Source of the DNA: an uncultured Pirellulaceae bacterium
GTDB taxonomy: Bacteria; Planctomycetota; Planctomycetia; Pirellulales; Pirellulaceae
NCBI GenBank assembly: GCA_937928215.1
Contig: CALFWL010000186.1
Location: 1-47,441, forward strand
Direction of reading: 5' to 3'
Length of the DNA stretch: 47,441 bases
Shown here: positions 39,001 to 47,441 of the stretch, in pieces
How positions within the stretch are numbered: the stretch's first letter is position 1
Layout of the letters: the number at the start of each line of letters is the position of its first letter
Notes under the pieces: generated by a model
Database searches by the model: none
What the model was told of the DNA's origin: nothing
Seen by the model: only the letters and a program-made list of their open reading frames with translations
Translations under genes and position numbers: made by a program

Positions 39001-39173
39001 GGGAGGGCGAGGCTCCGCCTGAGCCGGTTCCCTCCGTTGTTCGCGACACCCAAGAGAGCGTTGGCACCGGAGAGCAAGGCTCCGCCCGAGCCGAAATTTA
39101 CGAACCGCCCAACCCAATGCGAAAGCCAGCGTGGAACGTGAATGAACGGGTGCGGGCGGAGCCTTACCCTCCC
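39001..39173. repeat. REP-like GC-rich repeat cluster
   Basis: Two direct copies (39001-39025, GGAGGGCGAGGCTCCGCC then TGAGCC; 39069-39092, GGAGAGCAAGGCTCCGCC then CGAGCC) and one inverted copy (39154-39173, GGGCGGAGCCTTACCCTCCC) lie between purL and purQ. The unit resembles the GAGGCTCCGCC-type REP sequences scattered in planctomycete genomes. Inverted copies can pair into a long hairpin and may lower expression of purQ relative to purL. Confidence 0.75.
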
Positions 39174-39291
39174 GGTTTGCGGGTTTAGGTGTCCGCAGAC
39201 CGCTGCGTCCGCGAAATTTCCGCTCGGAATCAACGATTGACGCCTGAGTGATCACGATGCTCCCGTTTCAATTTTCATTTCGATTCGCTCT

Positions 39292-42276
39292 TCAGTTCCA
39301 GTCCAACGGTTTTTGCCACGCGTCCTTCAATTGATCGATCGCTGCATTGATGATCGTGTCGTCGCCCGAAGTAATTCCCAACCGAGGGTCGTCGGTAACC
39401 GTCCCCAGCAACGCGAGCGGCAATTCGGCGAACAGGCTTTCAAACATTTCTTGCTGGTCGAGAGGAACTTCGACCACAAATCGAGTATTCGATTCGCTGA
39501 AAAGACAGGCCAATACGTGATCGGAGTCGGAAACGTCCACGGCTTTGATGTCATCGATCGAAACCGTCGCGCCAAGCCCTCCGGCAAACGCCATCTCGGC
39601 AACCGCAACGGCCAGCCCACCTTCGCTCAGGTCGTGGCAACTTCGAATGAGCCCTTGTTGGATCGCTTGATGAACGGCGACAAAAATCTTCTTCGCCAAA
39701 CCGCCGTCGACCGTTGGAACCGCGCCGCCTTTGACACCGGTCACCAGCGACCAGTGAGAGCCTGCCAGGTGGTCCCCAGTCTGTCCGATCTGATAAACCA
39801 GATTACCGGGCGATTTCAGATCCATCGTCACACACTGACGCACGTCATCGACCTGCCCCATCGCACTGATCAATAACGTCGAGGGGATCGAGATCACCTC
39901 ACGTTGGCCGTCCGCATTGCTGTAGCTGAATTCGTTATGCAGGCTGTCCTTGCCACTGATGAAGGGTGTCTGCATCTCGATGGAAAGATCGTGACAAGCG
40001 AGTGCGGCCCGAACGAGCGACCCGAGCGTTTCCGGACGATCGGTGTATCCCCAACAAAAGTTATCCAGCACCGCGATCTTGCGAGGGTCGGCTCCAACCG
40101 CCACACAGTTTCTGAGCGCTTCATCGATCGCGCTAGTCGCCATGTGCCAAGTGTCAAAATCACCGTAGTGAGGATTCATGCCACACGACACGGCAACGCC
40201 TCGGTAAGAATCCAACACCGGTCGCACAACCGCGGCGTCGCCCGGCCCATCATTCTGAATTCCAACGAGTGGCTTGATCACGCTACCGCCCTGCACTTCG
40301 TGATCGTACTGACGAATGATCCAATGTTTGCTGGCGACGTTCAGCGAGCCAAGAATCTTGCATAGATCCTCTGTCCACTGCGACGCGTCCGTTCGTTCTG
40401 GCACGTCCGTCAGTTCAGTGGTTGGCGTTGGACGATAGGTCGCCTCTCGAATGACTGGTGGCCGACCATCGTGCAAGAAAGCCATCGCAACGTCAGCGAC
40501 AACTTCCTCTCCGTATTTCAAAACCAGTTGACCAGTTGGCTTAAACTGCCCGATCACAGTCGCTTCCACGGACTCAGACGCACACAGGTCTCGAAACGCG
40601 GGCCAGTTTTCCTCCGGTACCGAAAACACCATCCGCTCTTGGGCCTCAGAGATCCAAATCTCTGTGTACGAAAGCCCCTGATACTTCAGAGGAACTTTAT
40701 CGAGCCACACTTCAGCACCAAGTTCTTCACCCATTTCACCGACGGCACTCGAGTAACCACCGGCTCCGCAATCGGTCACAGCGGTGTACAGGTTCTGATC
40801 GCGAGCCGTCAGCATCACGTCCATCAACATTTTTTCAGTAATCGCGTTCCCGATCTGCACCGCGCCGCCGGACGTGATGTCGCTGTCCTCGGTCAATTCC
40901 GCCGAACTGAAAGTCGCGCCATGAATGCCATCGCGCCCCGTTTTGCCTCCGATCGAAACGATCAGGTCGTTGGGTTGCGGTTCCTTGAAGGATTTGTCCT
41001 TGGGTAGCAGGCCAACGTTCCCGCAAAAAACCAACGGATTTCCAACGTATCGACGGTCAAAGTAAACCGCTCCGTTGACTGTCGGAATCCCCATCCGGTT
41101 CCCATAATCGCGAACGCCAGCGACAACGCCCTTCATGATCCGGCGAGGATGCATCACGCCGGGCGGCAAGTCTTCGACCGCACTGTCGGGATCGGCAAAG
41201 CAAAACACGTCGGTGTTGCAAATCGGTTTGGCACCCATCCCGGTTCCCAGCGTATCGCGAATCACGCCTCCAATGCCTGTATTCGCGCCGCCGTAGGGTT
41301 CGAGCGCTGACGGGCGATTGTGGGTCTCGACCTTGAACGCGATGTTGTGTTGATCATCGAAGCGAACGATCCCAGCGTTGTCACGAAAAACGCTCACGCA
41401 CCAATCGTCGTCGCCCAGATCCTCGCGAATCCTCATCGTGGCCGAGAAGATGGTTTCCTTGAGCATGTTCTCGAACGAGCGACTGCCGTTTTCGTCCGAG
41501 TAATTGATTCGCCCCGCTAACGTCTTATGGCTACAGTGTTCGCTCCACGTTTGAGCAACCGTTTCCAGTTCGACATCTGTCGGTTCTCGTCCGAGATCGG
41601 CAAAATGAGCCTGAATGGTTTCCATTTCGACCGCTGAAAGACTCAGTTGCCACTGGCGACTAATATCCAGCAACTGATCCGCGTTCAATCCGGAAAGTGA
41701 AACAACACCCTTGGTGAACAGGTACTCCGTTCCCAAATCCAACCGATCCAGTCGCAACGCCCCTTGCACGGGGGACTCGATCGAGTCGTTGGACAACAGC
41801 TTGGATGTCAGCGTTTGCAAATCGGCACCGTTCAGCTCCGAAACCAAGAACTTGCGAAACGTTCGAACCGCAGAAACCGCGAACCCCAGATTCTGCATCG
41901 CCTCCATCGCGCTTTCGGCTTGCGGATCGGTGACTCCAGGCAGCGGCAGCACGTAAATCATGTTCGGCTGGTCGGCCGCCGGTTGGTTGATCGCTTCCTC
42001 GCCGACCCTCGCCAACTGGAATCGCTCGACGACGGGCTCGACCAACAGATTCCTCGCGATTTTCTCGGCTTGATCCCGGTCAAGATCGCCTTCAATCAGG
42101 AAACCGCGAGCCGTCGAGATCCTCAGTTGATCAGGCATACGAAGATCGGCGGCGTCTTCGAGCAATTCGTTCGCAATTCGATCGGGTTGACCGGCCTCGG
42201 GCCAGATGTCAATCTGCCAGAGTTGACTGGTTTTCGATGCGGAATCGGACGGGCAGTTTTCCACGGCGTTATTCAT
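39292..42276 (-). CDS. purL: Phosphoribosylformylglycinamidine synthase with two PurS-like domains
   Basis: The 994-residue protein is longer than bacterial small PurL (about 740). Residues 18-92 and 106-170 each resemble PurS (for example NLLVEPVVERFQ in the first and the SNDSIESPV end in the second), then comes the linker and the synthetase with QTWSEHCSHKT (242-252), EPYGGANTGIGGVIRDTLGTGMGAKPI and the usual double AIRS/FGAM core. It makes FGAM from FGAR with ATP and PurQ-supplied ammonia. It equals large PurL without its glutaminase domain. ATG at 42276; no clear Shine-Dalgarno sequence. The opposite-strand kinase starts 68 bases away. Confidence 0.93.
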   Translation of the reverse strand: MNNAVENCPSDSASKTSQLWQIDIWPEAGQPDRIANELLEDAADLRMPDQLRISTARGFLIEGDLDRDQAEKIARNLLVEPVVERFQLARVGEEAINQPAADQPNMIYVLPLPGVTDPQAESAMEAMQNLGFAVSAVRTFRKFLVSELNGADLQTLTSKLLSNDSIESPVQGALRLDRLDLGTEYLFTKGVVSLSGLNADQLLDISRQWQLSLSAVEMETIQAHFADLGREPTDVELETVAQTWSEHCSHKTLAGRINYSDENGSRSFENMLKETIFSATMRIREDLGDDDWCVSVFRDNAGIVRFDDQHNIAFKVETHNRPSALEPYGGANTGIGGVIRDTLGTGMGAKPICNTDVFCFADPDSAVEDLPPGVMHPRRIMKGVVAGVRDYGNRMGIPTVNGAVYFDRRYVGNPLVFCGNVGLLPKDKSFKEPQPNDLIVSIGGKTGRDGIHGATFSSAELTEDSDITSGGAVQIGNAITEKMLMDVMLTARDQNLYTAVTDCGAGGYSSAVGEMGEELGAEVWLDKVPLKYQGLSYTEIWISEAQERMVFSVPEENWPAFRDLCASESVEATVIGQFKPTGQLVLKYGEEVVADVAMAFLHDGRPPVIREATYRPTPTTELTDVPERTDASQWTEDLCKILGSLNVASKHWIIRQYDHEVQGGSVIKPLVGIQNDGPGDAAVVRPVLDSYRGVAVSCGMNPHYGDFDTWHMATSAIDEALRNCVAVGADPRKIAVLDNFCWGYTDRPETLGSLVRAALACHDLSIEMQTPFISGKDSLHNEFSYSNADGQREVISIPSTLLISAMGQVDDVRQCVTMDLKSPGNLVYQIGQTGDHLAGSHWSLVTGVKGGAVPTVDGGLAKKIFVAVHQAIQQGLIRSCHDLSEGGLAVAVAEMAFAGGLGATVSIDDIKAVDVSDSDHVLACLFSESNTRFVVEVPLDQQEMFESLFAELPLALLGTVTDDPRLGITSGDDTIINAAIDQLKDAWQKPLDWN

Positions 42277-42344
42277 GTTGGCATTTTAACTTTCGCGGTC
42301 AGCCATCACAGGGGTGAGCACCGCGATGGCAACGAGTGATCGAA

Positions 42345-42971
42345 ATGGCCTCGAATTATCCGATCCGAGTGATCAAACTTGGCGGCAGCCTGCTGGATCT
42401 GACCGAAGTTTTCCAACGGCTTGAAGGTTGGATTGACGTTCAGCCGGTCATGCACAACGTTTTGATCGTCGGTGGAGGCAAGCTGGTCGATGGCTTGCGT
42501 GACCTGCATCAACGATTTGATCTTGATGAGCGTGAAGCCCACTGGTTGGCGGTCGACCTGTTGGACGTGACTGCCAAGATCGCGTCGAGCCATTTTCCGT
42601 CGTGGACCGTTCACCGGGCGATGATTGACCTGCTGGGCTCATGCAATTCCGACAGACCGGCAAACCAGATCTTCGTCACCGGACAGTGGCTTCGAACGCA
42701 GCCGCTTGTCCCACAGACCTGGCATGTCACGACAGATTCGATTTCGGCGTTGGTGGCGCATCGAATGAGTGCATCGGAATTGGTGCTGCTGAAATCTGCT
42801 GCTGCGGATTCCCTTTCGGTGGGATTTGAACCCACAATTTCACGCTTGGTCGATTCCGGACACGTTGACGCGTGGTTCCCAACTGCGATTCAAGGCGTGA
42901 ACAAAATTCGATTAGTAAACCTCCGCGATGACGCCTTCGCCGAAACAATATTGTGCGTCGATCAGCAGTGA
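42345..42971 (+). CDS. MfnE-like amino-acid-kinase family protein
   Basis: ATG at 42345 gives 208 residues; a GTG at 42336 would add three. KLGGSLLDL near the N-terminus and VLIVGGGKLVDGLRDL are the glycine-rich loops of the aspartate/uridylate kinase superfamily, and LVLLKSAAADSLSV matches the C-terminal binding strand. A short version of this fold, MfnE, phosphorylates a furan precursor of tetrahydromethanopterin; planctomycetes carry that cofactor pathway, so the role is inferred. Alternative: another small-molecule kinase. It is not the true UMP kinase, which is encoded 600 bases away at 43567-44304. Confidence 0.7.
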   Translation: MASNYPIRVIKLGGSLLDLTEVFQRLEGWIDVQPVMHNVLIVGGGKLVDGLRDLHQRFDLDEREAHWLAVDLLDVTAKIASSHFPSWTVHRAMIDLLGSCNSDRPANQIFVTGQWLRTQPLVPQTWHVTTDSISALVAHRMSASELVLLKSAAADSLSVGFEPTISRLVDSGHVDAWFPTAIQGVNKIRLVNLRDDAFAETILCVDQQ

Positions 42972-43059
42972 CGGAATGGCAAATCCTTGCCCCCGACGAC
43001 GTGGCCATGGTGCGAAGACGAATCGGCGATCGAGATCGACAACCGCTTCCAATGGATCG

Positions 43060-43215
43060 CTATTTTTTTGACTTCTTCTTTTGAGGCTTGGTTTTTGATT
43101 TTTTGGCGGTTGCTTTGGTCGTTGCGGCTTTCTTTTTCTTGCCGCTCGAACTGCCAAACGCGGAGGCCCAATTGTCGGAGTACTTTTTAGATGCGCCGCT
43201 GCGAAGAAGTGACAT
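43060..43215 (-). CDS. Small basic Lys-rich protein
   Basis: ATG at 43215 gives 51 residues, with AGGGA about 10 bases upstream; the open frame extends to 43284 without a ribosome site. The N-terminus (LLRSGASKKYSDNWASAFG) looks like a small folded or docking part, followed by a Lys/Ala/Thr-rich tail (KKKKAATTKATAKKSKT and so on). Short proteins with the SKKYSDNW-type start recur in planctomycetes in my recollection, but the function is unknown to me; RNA or DNA binding is likely from charge. It stands alone between divergent or converging neighbours. Confidence 0.65.
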   Translation of the reverse strand: MSLLRSGASKKYSDNWASAFGSSSGKKKKAATTKATAKKSKTKPQKKKSKK

Positions 43216-43566
43216 GATTCTGGTTCCCTGATGAGCTGACCAACGAATTCGGCTCGGACACTGCGCCGAGCCCCTCAATTTCAAGACGCGTTACTGTACC
43301 GGTGAAGACCCGTCGTTGGAATATCAAGTCGAATCGAACCGTCGCCTTGCAGGTAAAACCGGTATAGTCGCTTATGCTTGAACGGATATCGCCCCCGTTT
43401 GAGGTCGGTATTCAAATGATTCACAGTCTCCTTCAGCCCGTGGATATAATCCGCTCTAATTCCCTTACCAGCGTGCCTCAAGCCGTTTGCGAAACATCCG
43501 CAATGCTGAATTAGTACCAGCCGCGACCGGATTCCAACATTCAATCAACATCTGAATTACCACGAC
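43216..43566. other. Intergenic region before pyrH
   Basis: The only feature I can support is the candidate promoter at 43420-43450. No other gene with motifs is present. Confidence 0.4.
43420..43450 (+). promoter_or_regulatory. Candidate promoter of pyrH
   Basis: TATAAT (43445-43450) is a perfect -10 box, and TTCACA (43420-43425) matches the -35 consensus in five of six bases, but the spacer is 19 bases, longer than the 17-base optimum. It lies about 115 bases before the pyrH start. Confidence 0.45.
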
Positions 43567-44304
43567 ATGGCCGATCCAAAATACAAACGAATTCTGTTGA
43601 AACTGTCAGGTGAGAGTTTTTCTCCGTCGGGAGAACGCGGCATCAGCATGGATGAGGTCGTTCATATCTCCCGTGAAATCTTTGAGGCCCAGCAATTGGG
43701 GTGTCAGATTGCGGTCGTTATTGGAGGCGGCAACATCCTTCGCGGAAGCCAGTTTACCGCCAAAAACAACACCGTTCAGGAAGCGACGGCTCATTACATG
43801 GGCATGTTGGCCACAGTCATCAATGGTCTGGCACTACAGGACGCACTTGAATCCGTCGGCTGCAAAACGCGCCTGATGAGTGCCATTAAAATGGACGGCG
43901 TTTGTGAACCATATATCCGTCGCCGTGCCGATCGGCATTTGCAGAAAGGGCGGATTGTCATTCTGGGTGCGGGAACGGGAGGCCCTTTCGTCACGACCGA
44001 CACCGCCGCCGCCTTGCGGAGCATGGAACTGGGATGTGACATCCTGATGAAAGCGACTCGGGTCGACGGCGTTTACACGGAAGATCCAGAAAAGAATCCA
44101 CATGCCGTGCTGTATTCCGATCTCGCTTTCCAGACGGTCATCGAAAAAAATCTGCGAGTGATGGATTCGACTGCGATCTCGCACTGCATGGAGCACGACA
44201 TGCCGTTGATGGTTTTCAATTTCCGCAAAGATGGAAACATCATCAAAGCGATCACCGGAGACCGAGTCGGAACCATGGTCACCAACAATAAAGTGGCCGG
44301 TTGA
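43567..44304 (+). CDS. pyrH: UMP kinase
   Basis: The 245-residue protein has [12 protein letters not shown] at the start, GGGNILRG near 57-64, [16 protein letters not shown] and the C-terminal GTMVTNNK segment, all typical of bacterial hexameric UMP kinase (UMP plus ATP to UDP), the pyrimidine step before CTP. It is followed after 226 bases by frr, the usual neighbour, with a strong hairpin in the gap. A distant superfamily relative (the MfnE-like gene) lies immediately upstream. Confidence 0.96.
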   Translation: MADPKYKRILLKLSGESFSPSGERGISMDEVVHISREIFEAQQLGCQIAVVIGGGNILRGSQFTAKNNTVQEATAHYMGMLATVINGLALQDALESVGCKTRLMSAIKMDGVCEPYIRRRADRHLQKGRIVILGAGTGGPFVTTDTAAALRSMELGCDILMKATRVDGVYTEDPEKNPHAVLYSDLAFQTVIEKNLRVMDSTAISHCMEHDMPLMVFNFRKDGNIIKAITGDRVGTMVTNNKVAG

Positions 44305-44442
44305 AATTGACCGCTGCTGATCGTGCCGGAATTTTCACGATTTCGTGCAGCGAACGTGACCGCCTAGGCCGGATCCGAAATCGAGAAGATAGTGACATTC
44401 GGCCACCAACGATTGCTGCCTCCTGTTTTCACGGGCCGCCTA

Positions 44443-44469
44443 GAACTGCTAAACTGTATTTAGCGGTTC
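44443..44469 (+). promoter_or_regulatory. 11-pair hairpin between pyrH and frr
   Basis: GAACTGCTAAA (44443-44453) pairs with TTTAGCGGTTC (44459-44469) around a 5-base loop, with one T-G wobble. No T-run follows, so a Rho-independent terminator is unlikely. It ends 61 bases before the frr ATG and could be a leader structure, an operator palindrome or a processing site. Confidence 0.6.
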
Positions 44470-44530
44470 ACTTTCTGCATTTGCCGCGACAAACAAACTA
44501 CGCTTCGATTCTTCATCAAAGGAGTCCCCT

Positions 44531-45091
44531 ATGCCAGCCAACGAAATCACCAAAGATTCCGAAGAACGTATGGAAAAAGCAATCGAAGTGCTCAAGAAAA
44601 ATCTAGGAGGGATTCGGACCGGCCGAGCCAATCCCGGGCTGGTCGATTCGTTGCGAGTCGACGTGTATGGGTCTCCTACACCAATCAAACAGGTCGCGTC
44701 CGTCGGCGCGCCTGAACCGACTCAGATTGTGATTCGCCCTTACGATGCGGGAATCATCAAGGAAATCGAGAAAGCCATCGTCGGCAGTGACCTTGGTTTC
44801 AATCCGCAAAGTGATGGTCGTGTCGTTCGGATCAACATTCCGCCCCTTTCGACGGATGTCCGCAAGAAGATGGTCAACCGGATCAAAGAGCTAACCGAAG
44901 ACTCGAAGATCGCGATTCGCAACGTTCGCCGGGACGGCAACAAGCTGGCCGATCAGGAAGAAAAAGACAAAGTCATCTCGGAAGATCAGCGCGACGACAT
45001 CAAAGACGCAATCCAAGAGCTGACCAAAAAATTCGAGGAACAGGCCGCCTCGATCGCCAAGACTCGAGAAGCCGAAGTAATGGACGACTAG
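44531..45091 (+). CDS. frr: Ribosome recycling factor
   Basis: The 186-residue protein is typical in length and motifs: KAIEVLKKNLGGIRTGRANPGLVD at 15-38, VDVYGSPTPIKQVASVGAPEP, VVRINIPPLSTDVRK and AIRNVRRDGN. It releases mRNA and tRNA from the post-termination ribosome with EF-G. AAAGGAG lies 6 bases before the ATG, the strongest ribosome site in this stretch. It follows pyrH in the usual order. Confidence 0.97.
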   Translation: MPANEITKDSEERMEKAIEVLKKNLGGIRTGRANPGLVDSLRVDVYGSPTPIKQVASVGAPEPTQIVIRPYDAGIIKEIEKAIVGSDLGFNPQSDGRVVRINIPPLSTDVRKKMVNRIKELTEDSKIAIRNVRRDGNKLADQEEKDKVISEDQRDDIKDAIQELTKKFEEQAASIAKTREAEVMDD

Positions 45092-45125
45092 TTGCGAAGT
45101 GATGGGCGACCCGTCGGTGCCGATG

Positions 45126-46451
45126 TCAACTGAAGTCCAGCGGACCGCCTTCGCATAATTTTGGGTTGCCGAACGTTTTCAATTGATGCCCGAACGCATG
45201 AGCCAGGGACAGGTGCAGCCGATTGTGGTTGACCGTCGGGTCGAAAACTTTGTACTGACCCATTGTGAACCCCGGTGCGTTACCGATCAGCACGAACGGA
45301 AGGTTCTGCCGAGTGTGACTGTTGCCTTTGCCCAACTCGTTGCCCCAAACGACAACCGTGTCGTCCAGCAATGAGCGATCACTTCCAGGCTCTTTGGTGT
45401 CAGACAACTGCTGCGCGAGGTACGCAATCTGAGCACAGAACCAGCGATTGATCTTCACTAGTTTCTTCTGCGAATCGACCTTCATGTCAGGGTCGTGAGA
45501 GATCGTGTGGTGGGGGGCGTCAATTCCCTCCCATTTCATTCGAAGCTGCCCAACCGAATTTGAAAACTGGAGCGTTGCCACGCGATTCATATCGTTCGCA
45601 AAGCCGTTAACCAGCAAATCGATCTGCATCTTCGCGATCGCGGGCAGGTTTTCATCTTCGATTCTCAACCCGGCGGGTAATTCTGGGGCAGGCACCGCCA
45701 TCGTCTGCTCGGCTGCCGCCTTCAAATCGTTCCGCATCTGCCGCACGCAATTGACATGCTGAGCGACCATTTCCTCCCCGGCTTCAGGCAGCCCGCTGCG
45801 ATGATGTTGAAGTTCTTGTTGCACATCTGCCAGCACGTCGCGTAACATGTCGTCGTCGGCACTCCGACCATACATGCGTTCGAACATCGCATACGGATTT
45901 GAGATAGGAGCGATGGGACGATTTTTGTCCGCATAACATAAACGGGTCCACGGATCCGCTCGATTGGCAACGCCAACGCCAAATTCGAGCGATCCAAACC
46001 GAGTCCGCGTTGATTCGCTTGACTGTAGGAAGTTTTTGATTTCCTGATCGATGGAAATGCCTCCCGCCCACCCAGCTGGCGTGTCGCTACCGCCCTGAAT
46101 GTTCCCGGGTAGCAACTCAATTCCCGTCAACAGCCCCGCCATCCCTCGCATGTGACCGTCACCGTCGCCTCGGATCTCATTGCAGATTCCTTTGTCGATT
46201 AACGTTTGAGACTTGAACGGTTGCAGTGGCTCAAGGATTTTTTTGAACTTGAAATCGCTCCCCTGCTCATCCGGCCAGAATTCGCTTGGGACCGTCCCAT
46301 TGGGGCTGAAAACAAACACAAAACGTTGTTTCCGCGCAAGCAATTCGCTCTCGGGTGCGGCCCCTAATGCAGGTCGCCCGCCGACGCTGGAAACGGCAAT
46401 CGCAGTGCCGATCTGTTGAAGGAATGCCCTTCGCGAATTTGCATAGGTCAT
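45126..46451 (-). CDS. Tat-exported DUF1552 protein, second copy
   Basis: The 441-residue protein begins with a twin-arginine leader (NSRRAFLQQIGTAIAVSSVGG). The body matches DUF1552: FVFVFSPNGTVPSEFWP, GDGHMRGMAGLLTG, LQFSNSVGQLRMKWEG, APHHTISHD and VVWGNELGKGNSHTRQN. Its ATG overlaps the stop of the upstream DUF1592-type reading frame by 4 bases (ATGA), so the two were translated as a coupled pair. It is a paralogue of the protein at 5441-6748, with the opposite gene order to that locus. Confidence 0.88.
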   Translation of the reverse strand: MTYANSRRAFLQQIGTAIAVSSVGGRPALGAAPESELLARKQRFVFVFSPNGTVPSEFWPDEQGSDFKFKKILEPLQPFKSQTLIDKGICNEIRGDGDGHMRGMAGLLTGIELLPGNIQGGSDTPAGWAGGISIDQEIKNFLQSSESTRTRFGSLEFGVGVANRADPWTRLCYADKNRPIAPISNPYAMFERMYGRSADDDMLRDVLADVQQELQHHRSGLPEAGEEMVAQHVNCVRQMRNDLKAAAEQTMAVPAPELPAGLRIEDENLPAIAKMQIDLLVNGFANDMNRVATLQFSNSVGQLRMKWEGIDAPHHTISHDPDMKVDSQKKLVKINRWFCAQIAYLAQQLSDTKEPGSDRSLLDDTVVVWGNELGKGNSHTRQNLPFVLIGNAPGFTMGQYKVFDPTVNHNRLHLSLAHAFGHQLKTFGNPKLCEGGPLDFS

Positions 46452-47347
46452 GGGACGTGCTCCATTTTGTGTGTTGCGACAATGATCGCCATCTCAACGA
46501 TCAGGTTCTTTACGTTGAACCCGCTGCCCTGGAACTTTTCCAGCAACTGGTCTGATTGCTTGGTGCCGTACGCAGCCAAGGGTTGTCTGGCCATGAACTG
46601 AAACAACTGCTCAATGAAGTTTCGGTGGACATCCTCGCTGCTGACGAGAAACTCGGACAACTCGGTCGCGCTGTTCCAAGAATGCATTTGACCATCTGGC
46701 GTCATGTAGGATGATGCCGAATCAATCCGTTTAGACTTTTCCGTTTCACGATATTTTCCAACCGCATCAAAGTGCTCGAAGCTGAAACCCAACGGGTTGA
46801 TAATACTATGACATGACTGGCACATCGTTCCCTTGGTTTGGTGAGCCACGCGTTCACGAGTGGTCATTGTGGGGTCGAAATCTTCTTCCAACGGCTCGAC
46901 CTCTACCGGTGGTGACTTCAACGTGCGACCGATGATCCGCTTGGCAACGAACACGCCACGATGGATGGGCGAAGTATTGCGATGATAAGAAAATCCGGCC
47001 ATCAGAAACGGATGAGTCAACAAGCCAGCCCGTTGCTCGGGTTCAAACGTGATTGCTACAAAGTGGCCGTTGTCATCAGAGTTGCTATCCACCTGCGAAT
47101 CGCGCTGAACAACCTCATCCCAATCCAGTGCGTAAAAATCGGCCATTCGGCGGTCCATGAAAATCGTGTCGGATGTCAGCAGCACTCTGAAATCCGATTC
47201 ATCAGACCAAACGACATCTTCAACCAACATCTCCAATGATTTCCGCAGCGAAGCGACCAACTGATCATCAAACCCGGGAAACGCTTCCTCGTCTTTGGTC
47301 CAGGGCGATTGCGCCACGCTAGGCAATCTGGGATACTGAGTAAAGAG
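46448..47347 (-). pseudogene. 5'-truncated DUF1592/1588/1585 gene
   Basis: About 300 codons match only the C-terminal half of the family: AFPGFDDQLVASLRKSLEMLVEDVVW, the DUF1588 segment CQSCHSIINPLGFSFEHFDAVG, and DUF1585. The first half, including the N-terminal CxxCH, is absent. A TGA in frame at 47348-47350 directly precedes the homologous start, and all three minus frames upstream are interrupted within 100 bases. The only nearby start is a TTG at 47326 without a ribosome site. Decay by rearrangement is likely; a real short gene is less likely. Confidence 0.55.
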
Positions 47348-47358
47348 TCACGGTTGCT

Positions 47359-47375
47359 CTGCCGTATTTCGGCAG
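47359..47375. other. Small perfect hairpin near the truncated gene
   Basis: CTGCCG-tattt-CGGCAG forms six perfect pairs next to the break of the DUF1592-type frame. No T-run follows. It may be the former end signal of another gene or part of the recombination junction. Confidence 0.35.
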
Positions 47376-47407
47376 TGGGGTGGCTGATCTTATTCAGGAG
47401 ACTTTTG

Positions 47408-47441
47408 ATGGAACGCTCAGCTTCGCTTTTAGATCAACTTG
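47408..47441 (+). CDS. Start of a further gene, cut by the window edge
   Basis: An ATG at 47408 preceded by AGGAG (47396-47400) opens a frame (MERSASLLDQL) that runs out of the window. The good ribosome site is the only support; family unknown. Confidence 0.35.
   Translation, partial: MERSASLLDQL

Noticed and set aside
39001-39173. Short direct repeats read as a CRISPR array
   Set aside because: Only three units, one inverted, with unequal spacing and no cas genes.

Overview
The window looks like chromosomal DNA of a marine planctomycete, probably in the family Pirellulaceae. The grounds are protein content, not a database search: two DUF1552/DUF1592 gene pairs (one damaged), a DUF1080 domain fused to a GH117-like glycosidase, a GH29 fucosidase, a DevBCA-type exporter, a tetrahydromethanopterin-type kinase homologue, many lipoprotein and Tat signals, and widely spaced single genes on both strands. 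No rRNA, intact tRNA, CRISPR array, transposase or integrase was found.

Layout. 1-2390: two tightly spaced genes, one a Stealth-like glycosyl(phospho)transferase with a Cys-rich tail, then a secreted protein gene on the other strand, ending at a 3'-half tRNA fragment. This arrangement fits the right edge of an integrated element. 2837-10910: polysaccharide-related enzyme, Tat-exported DUF1552 protein, large DUF1592-type cytochrome-like protein, and a DUF900 alpha/beta hydrolase. 11047-16492: tRNA relic, terminator, RhlE-type helicase, zinc-free ribosomal protein L31 and DeaD-type helicase, an RNA/ribosome neighbourhood. 16713-17498: small membrane protein with a TrkH-like pore motif and an RCK_C domain. 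17579-23992 (minus): a five-gene export operon (TolC-like, HlyD/DevB-like, two DevC-like permeases, DevA ATPase fused to a cyclic-nucleotide-binding domain).

24250-28556: repeats including a MITE-like element, a Lys/Ala-rich protein, a membrane protein, a ROK sugar kinase, an NHL lipoprotein and an Ala/Asp-rich mini-lipoprotein with its own terminator. 28989-31549: Sua5/YrdC fused to a low-molecular-weight phosphatase, overlapping rpiB, then a primary-type sigma factor gene facing them. 31853-36766: GH29 fucosidase, and on the minus strand an Mla-like lipid transport pair (an MCE-like anchored protein plus an MlaF-MlaE fusion) with a possible 33-residue membrane peptide. 36845-42971: HEAT lipoprotein, purQ, purL with two PurS-like domains, and an MfnE-like kinase. 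43060-45091: small basic protein, pyrH and frr. 45126-47441: a second DUF1552 gene with a 5'-truncated DUF1592 partner, and the start of a further gene.

The main functional blocks are cell-envelope transport (17.6-24 kb and 33.5-36.8 kb), translation and RNA metabolism (11.3-16.5 kb, 29-30 kb, 43.5-45.1 kb), purine synthesis and marine polysaccharide turnover. The most promising points for follow-up are the Mla-like fusion pair, the cNMP-fused exporter, the Sua5-phosphatase fusion, the tRNA-fragment island edge and the orphan channel-like RCK_C protein.
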